A stretch of DNA of 64,000 nucleotides from Hofstenia miamia (lineage: Eukaryota > Xenacoelomorpha > Acoela), in the NCBI GenBank assembly GCA_004352715.1, contig SCFE01000014.1, positions 2,638,055 to 2,702,054 of the forward strand, in the 5' to 3' direction. The position numbers and the translations under genes are program-made. The notes below the pieces were generated by a model. That model had not been told where the DNA came from, made no database searches, and worked only from the letters and a program-made list of their open reading frames with translations. This document shows, one piece after another, positions 44,946 to 53,633 of the stretch (position 1 is the first letter of the stretch; each line of letters opens with the position of its first letter).

Positions 44946-45815
44946 GAATGTGAAGAACAATTAAAAAATCTCATCGCTTCCATCCAAGATATCCTTTACA
45001 AAGACTTTGCAGCGTTCAGTACTTGGAAAGAGCAATCTCAAAAGTTAATATTAAATAAAGAAGAAATCTTTCCTTATGGAGTATCAATTTCGTTTAGTAT
45101 GTTAATTCCATCAATGGTTGACAGAGAATCGTTTTTTGAAGTACTTCTTCTTGGTGAACTTTGTAAAGATCCTGCATTTAGACAGTCAACAATCGCTAGT
45201 CATCAAGGGCGTATCAAAGTGGTTTTCGACCAAATTTTGTTGGATAAATTGACCAATTTAGCAACAAACGAACTGAAATGTGATTACTTGATTTCTACTT
45301 TTAATCAGTGCTTAGATAACATGGATTTCATGTGCATCGAAATTTTGAATGATGCTAATTTATCGCAAGTGTTTCTGTGGTTGCAGGAAAAAACTCTGTT
45401 GGGGTTGTCTAGATTGTTGTACAATCCTACTCCTGGTGTTGAATTCTGCGCTGCTGATTTAATAAAGAATGTGCTTTTTGCAGACTTTCTTGAAATGGAA
45501 TTGGATGTTCAAGAAAAACTGTATGAGAAATATTGGTTTAAGCCATTCCTCAAGAAATATAACACCGACGGTATGGATGAATTGATAAAGCGATACTTAG
45601 AGAAGCAAACCTCTGAACCCAGATACATAAGCGACACTGAAACGAAAATGAATCTCATAATGGATATGTTTGGTGAAGCGCTGGAGTGTGACTTTCCAGG
45701 ATTTCGTTTGTACGCAAAGTTTTTTTCTTACTATGAATCTTTAGCATCCAATTCGGACTCTAAACGAGTGGGTGAAGATATACTAGATAGGCTTCGGAAT
45801 TTTGATGAATCTTAG
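44946..45815 (+). CDS. DUF262 (GmrSD N-terminal-like) protein B, exon 2
   Basis: Codes for residues 151-439. It carries the second family block SQVFLWLQEKTLLGLSRLLYNPTPGVEF..ADLIKNVLF, nearly identical in plan to paralogue A and corresponding to the DUF262 'iF..lN..G..L...DLI.N' region. SMVDRESFFEVLLLGEL matches SYVDRKPFFEIIMLREL of paralogue A. The C-terminal region (..FPGFRLYAKFFSYYES..) aligns with GTGIYLYAKFYSLYDD of A, so the two proteins are collinear to near their ends; A is slightly longer at the C terminus. No HNH/DUF1524 nuclease signature follows. Reading starts at the exon's first base (phase 0), which fits the exon 1 donor. A possible AATAAA lies at 45,926. Confidence 0.87.
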   Translation, partial: ECEEQLKNLIASIQDILYKDFAAFSTWKEQSQKLILNKEEIFPYGVSISFSMLIPSMVDRESFFEVLLLGELCKDPAFRQSTIASHQGRIKVVFDQILLDKLTNLATNELKCDYLISTFNQCLDNMDFMCIEILNDANLSQVFLWLQEKTLLGLSRLLYNPTPGVEFCAADLIKNVLFADFLEMELDVQEKLYEKYWFKPFLKKYNTDGMDELIKRYLEKQTSEPRYISDTETKMNLIMDMFGEALECDFPGFRLYAKFFSYYESLASNSDSKRVGEDILDRLRNFDES

Positions 45816-45925
45816 ATTTAATTTATAATGGGAAGTGTTTTTATTGTAATGAATTTAATTTATATCAGTTTTTAATAGTCAAATGTTGACTTCAAATTTT
45901 GTACAAAGTAGATTTTCAATAATGT

Positions 45926-45931
45926 AATAAA
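45926..45931 (+). promoter_or_regulatory. Polyadenylation signal AATAAA
   Basis: Canonical hexamer 110 bases after the DUF262-B stop codon, inside TGTAATAAAAGC. Confidence 0.55.
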
Positions 45932-46140
45932 AGCTTTTCATGTATCATTATCTTCGTTATAAAGATCAGTCTAGTCTGAAGTGGGAAAACGTTGTGAAAC
46001 TTACTTTTGTCAACAATTGTTTAGCTAATTGGAATGCTTGATTTTTTTGAAGCAATTCACATTTAAAATACATGTACATATTTTTAGACAGGCATTACAC
46101 TTTCTTTGAATGGATACTAAAAATTTAAAACTGAGTTGTT

Positions 46141-47263
46141 CTTAAGGGTCAAAGTTTTTTGGATTCAAACATCCAACTATTTGGGCATAAAATACAAGTT
46201 ATTTATAGAGTTGAATAATGTATTCTGCCCTCTAATGGAAAACGCCCAATATGCATATTACGTTGTTTACAATAAAGGAAGCTTTTCTGTTTGTAGCCTG
46301 CTAAACTCATGGACCGGGATGGTAACAGCGCTTATTGTTAACAGCAGATGCTGTTAATTGTAACAGCATAAGGTGTGCTGTTAACAGCTAATCAAACTGA
46401 TTTCAATCACAATACACTTTTATGCTATATTTTGCTGTTTTAGGCGGATAAAGTTAATTTAGGTTTTCTGCATTATAGTGGACAAATCTCATAAATGGAT
46501 ATTACTCTCGAGTATGTTATTTTGCAATATTTCACATGTTATTGATGTGGATGTTAAGGGGAGTTGTTATTGTGATGTTAATGTTGCATCCATTTGGGGT
46601 TTATGGGCTAATTGCGAAAATTTTTACTTATACTTTTGAAATCAGTAACAGTGAAGGAGGGAGAACATTTTCCTTAAAGCATAAACTTCACTTATTTTTT
46701 TNCTTAAGGGTCAAAGTTTTTTGGATTCAAACATCCAACTATTTGGGCATAAAATACAAGTTATTTATAGAGTTGAATAATGTATTCTGCCCTCTAATGG
46801 AAAACGCCCAATGTGCATATTACGTTGTTTACAATAAAGGAAGCTTTTCTGTTTGTAGCCTGCTAAACTCATGGACCGGGATGGTAACAGCGCTTATTGT
46901 TAACAGCAGATGCTGTTAATTGTAACAGCATAAGGTGTGCTGTTAACAGCTAATCAAACTGATTTCAATCACAATACACTTTTATGCTATATTTTGCTGT
47001 TTTAGGCGGATAAAGTTAATTTAGGTTTTCTGCATTATAGTGGACAAATCTCATAAATGGATATTACTCTCGAGTATGTTATTTTGCAATATTTCACATG
47101 TTATTGATGTGGATGTTAAGGGGAGTTGTTATTGTGATGTTAATGTTGCATCCATTTGGGGTTTATGGGCTAATTGCGAAAATTTTTACTTATACTTTTG
47201 AAATCAGTAACAGTGAAGGAGGGAGAACATTTTCCTTAAAGCATAAACTTCACTTATTTTTTT
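46141..47263. repeat. Gap-associated duplication (561 bp) around the N at 46,702
   Basis: 46,141-46,701 and 46,703-47,263 are nearly identical (one visible substitution, CCCAATATGC versus CCCAATGTGC). Each includes a patch of TGTTAACAGC-type words. The open frames at 46,136 and 46,536 are the same frame in each copy and look non-coding. Confidence 0.9.
46324..46391. repeat. Cluster of GCTGTTAACAGC-type palindromic words
   Basis: Within 70 bases the motif TGTTAACAGC or its complement occurs five or six times (TTGTTAACAGC, GCTGTTAATTGTAACAGC, GCTGTTAACAGC), allowing several alternative hairpins. It is repeated in the gap duplicate at about 46,886-46,953. It may be the terminus of an unidentified element. 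Confidence 0.6.
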
Positions 47264-48234
47264 GTCATTTTTAGTGTCTTTTAAATTTTACCTTCAATTT
47301 TGGAATAGCATATTATGACTATTAAATTTTTAGTAGTTGTTTCTATAAGTTAGGCTCCTGTGAATATGCAAATTTATATTTGCATTCGAATCCGAATTTT
47401 TATAGTCCATTCGACTTTGAATCCAAATCTCATTGTATTAGGTCAGTTACATTAAATAGCAAAAATTCAAAATCGTCATTTCATTAAATTCCGATTTTAA
47501 TTAGGGCTGGTAGAAAACAGCAACTTGTTCACGAACAAATTTTGAAATGCATTTGAATCATACATAAACAAGGGAATGCATGTAAACCGGATTCGTAAAA
47601 ATTCGAATATAAAATACTTTTTGAGGCCGAATCCCAATCTACAGTTGCATCCGATCCTATTCGTAGAACCCTAGTATAAGTTTGGCGGAGCAATGTGCAA
47701 TGCTAGTTTTAATTATTTTCGTGTAATCAATTATAAAAGAAGAAGAAGAAGAAGAAAAATCTATATTCAGAAATTGTTTTAACAATAAATTAGGTGAGTA
47801 TCGCAACTATATTTGGAAAACATCCAAATTATATAGTAGTTTTAGTTACAATGTACAGTTGTGCAATAGGAAGTTTTTACAGCTATTCTGTTTTGTTTTG
47901 TAAGAATATTTGATTATTATTTTACAAATACAACTACAAAAATTAGATTTAAAGCTTTGATAATAAATACATTTGGAAAATTGGGGCCGTAAGTGTACAT
48001 ACACCAGCAATGCATGAACAAATTTATCATTTATTCAGTATGTCTTACAGCATTCATGGTATAAACCCAACAACAAACAGACTACCATTGACTGCAACCA
48101 CTCAAAACACAATTTTAATATTGGGCCGACCTTTCTTTGAATTATGCAACATTTTTACATCTCGAGTCTGAAAGTGCAGGGACAAAAATTTAAATACCTT
48201 GTCCAATTAGCACAACACTTTGCAGTTAATATTT

Positions 48235-49176
48235 TGTAGCATGTCCGTTAGCTTACCTGACATCAACTAGACGAGTATGGTAGCCATCTACCAGCTTGTG
48301 GCAAAATTCTGGGGGAGTTTGTCTCCATTCCTCCTGATAAAATGCAAACAGTTCCTCCAAATTGCAAGGACACATTTTCAATCGGATTCAGATCCGAGCT
48401 TTGTGCAGGCCATTGGATAACCTCAATCCTGTTTGATTTGAACCATTTTGTGACGTGACCATCTGCGATGTGTGATTCGGGTTATTATCATGTAGAAAAT
48501 CTACTTGCGACCCAGCTTCAGATTTTTCGCTGATTGCTTAATGTTTTGAGCCAGTATTTCCTTGTAATCTTCTTTTCGCATGATACCATTCACTTTTACG
48601 AGGTTTCCAGTTCCGCTTCCAGCAAAGCCCCCTCCCCGATAGCATGAGGCCCCCACCATGCTTCACAGTGGGTACTGTGTTCTTTGATTTCAATGCCTCA
48701 TCCTGATTTCGCCAGACATACCTAACATCATTGTGGCCAAATAATTCAATTTTAGTCTCAATGCTCCACAGACTCATTGGAATTGCATTCTGGCCTGCAA
48801 GTGTCTAATTTTTTGTGCAAGTTTACGTTCCTGGCTTGATACCCTCTCAAGGAATGGCGATAAAATACCCTTTTCACTGTACTCTTTGACACTAGTGTTC
48901 CCTCCATTTCCAAATCTTGGCAGAATTGTTTTGTTGTGAGTTTGGAATTTCTTGTCACTTTTCTGACCAAATTCCTTTCAGCATTTCTTGATAATATTCT
49001 TTTTCTTCGTGATCTGGGCTTTGTTTCCACTGATCCACTCACCTTAGTTGTCTGAACTATAGTTCGTCCTGAAGACATGGGCAGTTTCAGTCGTCTAGCG
49101 ATATTTCCATATGACTCCCCAGAATCTCTCAAGCTAACTGCGGGTTTTCAGGTCTGTGCTCTTTGCCTTTCCCCAT
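48235..49176 (-). pseudogene. Tc1 transposase pseudogene
   Basis: Starts MGKGKEHRPENPQLA then a stop, followed by MRDSGESYGNIARRLKLPMSSGRTIV (HTH), KPRSRRKRILS, and ARNVNLHKKLD at the end of the DNA-binding half. The catalytic half includes SVWSIETKIELFGHNDVRYVWR-like text and VPTVKHGGGLML (48,538-48,777), equivalent to 'K.GGGS.M.WG' of Tc1. Downstream frames are broken. At least one stop and several frameshifts make it non-functional. Confidence 0.8.
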
Positions 49177-49494
49177 GGTGATCAAAGAGAAGGAAATAAA
49201 TTAAACAGTTTAAATTAGAAATTATCTTTATTTCAGAATGAAACACATCAAACTGACTAAATTTACAAACTATCATAAAATTCACTTCACTTGCAGAGTT
49301 ATTTGCGGCATTTCACGGACGTGATAGCTCTGGTGTGGTCTTCCTTTCGTGTCGGTGTTTTTGGTAAGGGTTGGAAACTTGGGAAGTACATAATGCAAAT
49401 AGGAAGCGGAGACAATTTCTAGATTGATGATTTCGTAACGTGTGAACCCGAGAATCATTGAATATGGTAGACAGTGGAGGTTACAGCGAGAATG

Positions 49495-49760
49495 CTAGTA
49501 TTTCTTGAAGAATCTGTTTGGAAAAATAAACGTAAATCTCCTATCAATATCTCTTTCAGAGCCTGGTAAACGTTCCCGGAGACTTGTAGAGGCATAGTCA
49601 CTTCTTCCAGGTACTAGATCTGATAGTAAATGGTCCTCATAATACATTCTCTTCAACAGCTTTTCATCTGACTTTCTCACAATTGTTTCGATAGATTCAA
49701 AATTATCCGTATATCCCAGTCGCATTGCCTTCCTCTGTAGTTTGTCTATGAGTTGCTGTA
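49495..49760 (-). pseudogene. Possible LINE reverse-transcriptase C-terminal fragment
   Basis: The minus strand reads LQQLIDKLQRKAMRLGYTDNFESIETIVRK.., then LLKRMYYEDHLLSDLVPGRSDYASTSLRERLP, and ends FPNRFFKKY. 'LQRKAMRL' followed by a basic stretch with LVP and R..YA is reminiscent of the region downstream of the reverse transcriptase in CR1/jockey-like LINEs. The match is weak and nothing upstream confirms it. It sits inside the terminal repeats of the Tc1 element. Confidence 0.4.
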
Positions 49761-50126
49761 ATGAACTAAAATCATAATTAGCTTGTTGTGATTGTTTGCA
49801 TAAGTTGCTGTTGGATAGCAGAGACTATTAGAAAGGGTTACAGGTACTTAATTGTATTTATCTATTATTATCAAATGTTTGCAAGCACATCTACTGACGT
49901 AATTCAGCACTGTATGTAAACTTTTGACCTTGCTTTTTCAGACTTGCATTGTGAAAATATTACATAATTCAAAGAACTGTTGGCCAACATTGAAATTGAG
50001 TTTTGGGTAGTTACATTCAATGGTCATCTGTTCATTCTTGGTTTATAGGATGATTGCTGCATGATTAGCGTAATAAATGAAAAACTTTTTCATACGTTGC
50101 TGTTATCTGTAAACTTATGACTCCAA

Positions 50127-50624
50127 CTGAATGTATGAGACAAAATTTTAAATGATCGGATCAATCTTTTCTAAACTTGGTTTATACAAATAGTTTCTCA
50201 AGGTTTATACTTCTCTGGAGAATTCTAACTATTTTTAATTAATTGACAAAGATTTGTTTTGCTTGTCAAATCTTACCATTTGCAAAATTTTAATATTTTG
50301 AAGTTTATGCATAACTGATGTACCATTATCCATATCATCAATCACTTATGGGGAATGCAACGCTTGTATTTATCATACCGCGTTCATGTATCAGATCATT
50401 CCCCCTGCAATTAACATATGTAGCATTAAAATATTTCGGATTATAAGGATTTGGCTGACAGTTTGCAGATTTTACGTCTCAAAGTTTGCTAAATGTGGCC
50501 CATTTTCGAATGGATTTTGTTTAATTTGGGATTCATATTTATTAGATCATGGATAGGATTTCAATTTTATAATAACGATTATACAATAAATCGAAATCAG
50601 TAAGCTATCCGTAGTCAGTGTTTT
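50127..50624. other. Intergenic, nothing recognised
   Basis: AT-rich, no repeat or coding signal. Confidence 0.5.
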
Positions 50625-50758
50625 TTATTTATTTCATTTTTGTTATTATTCATTTTTATGTACATAGTAGTTAATGACGCTATTCATTTGAAATATCAGT
50701 AAAATATTGTAAAAAATTCAAATGAATATAGATTATCTTATCTTATCTTATCTTAACT
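50625..50758 (+). mobile_element. 5'-truncated LINE 3' end: hairpin plus (TATCT)n tail
   Basis: Ends in TATCTTATCTTATCTTATCT-type repeats, preceded by a perfect 12-bp hairpin (TATTCATTTGAA at 50,681-50,692 and TTCAAATGAATA at 50,717-50,728). The minus-strand LINE at 53.5 kb has the same order: TGACG, a hairpin starting TATTCA, then a TATCTTATCTTA tail. This is therefore a short, tail-only insertion of the same or a sister family. Confidence 0.65.
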
Positions 50759-53460
50759 TAGTTCTATTATTAGACAAGAACACAGGTATCATTGAATAAT
50801 TAAAATTAAGTATAAGATAGAATATGTATTTACAAAAATGTGTTTTGTTTTCTCCCCATCTTTTGTAGCAATGATTACGGTGTTGCCACACAAAGCCTTT
50901 TCTGTACATTTTCAGGCTGCTGAACATTTTCAATACGCCAGGCCTCTGAGCCAAATATGCTGAGACTTTCTAACATTTCAATGCGTTTACGAATAAACTG
51001 AAAATTAACATTTACAAAGGCAAGATCCCTTTTTGTGGGATGAATTCATGACTTATGAACAAAACTATATACTGTAAGCAGGGGAAAATTCACAAAACTG
51101 TTGTTTATCAAAAATCCGTGACGTCGAACAAAATATGCTTTTATGTTAAAAAGCATTAAAATATGTCATTTTGACTTTATAGCTTTTTAATTTACAGTGG
51201 GGGAGTTGGAAGCAGTGTAGCAATGATTTTTTACTATATACATATGTACAAGAAGAAATGTTGAAATATGTTTTTACTTTCCCTACTAATATGATTAGAT
51301 CAATTTTAAAACATTGACAATTTTTTCAAGTATTGCATATTTACACAAGTTAATGTGCAGTCATATAATAAGTTTATTATGCATTTAATTTGTATAGATA
51401 TCAATAGATACTCTATTATAATAATATATTGTATACATTAGGCATGCTTAAACAGTGATAGAATTCTAGTTGCCAAGCNTATATATATATATATTAGTAT
51501 GCATGTATATTTTAGACGCCCTTTTGTACTGTGACCAATATTTATATTGTTAAATTTAATACAAAATATAATTTCTTCTTTTCTTCTATAAATTCAGAAT
51601 TCAAATTAGTTAAGTATCCAAAAAGTAATATTTTAATGATTATATGTCGGCTGCATTTTATTGAATAAACTGCATTAAATATGCAACACATTTGTACTTT
51701 AATTTACTAGTGTGATTGTAATAAAAGTTTAGATAATGTTTCACACAAGTTTTAATTTTTGGAAATTATTTATGAAGATGAAATTCTTAATTCATTGCTA
51801 CGCCACTTCCAATCTTGATAGCAGATGAAAGTCATACATTTAATTACCCCTTAAGATATGCAATGATCGGAATCGTTGGCATAACCTTCTGCTAAGTAAG
51901 AAACCAATAATAGATACCTCACAATCCTATTTTCAAGCCCCTGGATATTAAAGGTTTATATATTTTGAATGGGTTGTTATATAATTATTGAATTTTCTGG
52001 TTTCCAGCACTGCTCAAGTCTCGTTATAAAATTCCACACAATTCTTAAATTATTAAAAATATCGAATCGAAATATTTAATATCTCGTATTTATAAGTTTT
52101 TGGAATTTTCTAGAACTCCATATCTGTTGTAATGAGAATAGTGTACTATTTTATGTGTTGCAAATTGTAAAATACTGTAAGCTAATCAAAAAACTATTTT
52201 ATTAGTAAATGTCGTTCGAAATAGTATGAAACCCTAAACCATTGTTGGAAGCGGCTCCCAACTGGCTTTCATAATTAAAATATATATTAATGTTTTGCCT
52301 TAAAAATATAGTTAAGAACGTCTGCTGGTATTTAAATTTCGCTCTTTATTTGTTTCAGTTGGATCTTGGGTATAAAATATTTCTATTAATTTCAATTCTG
52401 CTTTAAGTTCATTACCATTTTTTAATTTTAATTTTTCAAAAAGAATGACAACTGTTGAATAAAAAATATTTCTTATTCTTTCATAGTAATAACCATAGGG
52501 TATATATTCAATGTTACTAATTTGTCAATCTATAATTGCTACCAACATCAACTTTTTTTGTTGTATTGTTAATACGAGGGCCTCCGATGCTCGATTATGA
52601 AAACGAAAAATATTTTAAAAAATTTATTCAATGAATTTTTCTTTTCCTTCCAAGTCTAGGCACTTTTGGTATGACGGAATCAGCTTATTATTTATTCCTG
52701 GAAGAACTAAGCTGCCTGCCCAAGTAGCTAACCACTGATGGATCATGGATTTGGCCGGTGGCACACCAAAGGACCACAGGTGGCTAAACTAGTAAGTAAA
52801 CTAGTGGATCATAGTGTGCTACCATTGGCAGAATGCAGGATTTTTGCATCAGAACAATGTTTTAAATGTAACCGAATCAAAGTTTTATATTGCTTAGTAG
52901 TTGAAACATTGCTGTTTCAACTTACACCAGCCCAACAAAGCGCTGCAGAAAATACTGGAAAGCTAGTCATTCATATTGATTTAATTAATTTATTAAAAAT
53001 TGAAAGAATTTCTTTATTATAAACAATAACAACTACATATAAAAATTTCCAATTTAAATTTAATTTTTAATTTTGGAAGAAATTGCAATTTTTAGATATT
53101 TTTTCCCCAATTATCTAAAACTATTTTTGCCCAATTTTAGCTAACTATAGAGACATTAATTGAAATTTTCTGGAATAATTGTGAATAAATTATTTTTAAA
53201 TTTCATTTAATGCATATATATAATTATAGAATATTGCAAAAAGCCCTTCACAATAAAATTCATATATTTGAGAGATCTAAAAAGCATAATAATGAATAAA
53301 TTTTTACTTGCATTAGCTCATTGATTATTTATAACTAAAGTAACTAAGATGCCACTAGTGGTCCACCAGTGGGCAACTGGTGGCGCCAGTACTATTCATT
53401 GCATACTAGTGGGAAATTCAATTATTTTATATACCATGACAATTTCATTCCTCAATACAT
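50759..53460. other. Intergenic; one GC-richer patch with hairpins
   Basis: A single N at 51,479 stands before a TA tract. A 94-codon frame at 52,738-53,022 has no family motif. Words such as CCACAGGTGGC and CACTAGTGG near 52,720-52,810 and 53,350-53,410 may be the two ends of one element; the second patch has a stem CCACCAGT-GGGCA-ACTGGTGG at 53,363-53,383. Confidence 0.45.
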
Positions 53461-53633
53461 GTGAAATAAGTTTTAAGATAAGATATTCTTTATTCAGATA
53501 AATATTGACAATTAAAAACTGATAATTTATCTGAATAACGTCAAAAATATACAAACATACATACAAATACATACAAAAGCAAAGTATACTATGCAATAAA
53601 TCTAACAGGCTAGAGAGAAATTACTAGGAGATT

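Larger units (their letters stand above)
45932..47980. other. Intergenic repeats and a gap duplication
   Basis: Dominated by the duplicate at 46,141-47,263. From 47,385 the sequence is rich in TTCGAAT-type words related to those at 15,264-15,545. Between about 47,507 and 47,675, TAGGGCTGG and GAACCCTAG could mark a small element. A GAA repeat lies at 47,738-47,756. Confidence 0.5.
47981..50126 (-). mobile_element. Decayed Tc1 element with about 55-bp TIRs, carrying an inserted LINE-like piece
   Basis: The left end TTGGGGCCGTAAGTGTACAT and the right end (reverse complement) TTGGAGTCATAAGTTTACAG are homologous over at least 55 bases, 43 identical by eye. This defines the element. Its transposase remnant lies on the minus strand at 48,235-49,176. 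The 2.1-kb length exceeds the usual 1.6 kb, and a foreign-looking frame at 49,495-49,725 accounts for part of the excess. Confidence 0.75.

Noticed and set aside
15756-45815. Bacterial contamination or a horizontally moved operon for the DUF262 genes
   Set aside because: Both genes have spliceosomal introns, host-like AT-rich codons, polyadenylation signals and host transposons in the introns, so they are resident; ancient transfer remains possible.
52738-53022. 94-codon frame possibly encoding a small protein
   Set aside because: No motif, start flanked by repeat-like CACTAGTGG words, and no second copy or splice signals to support it.
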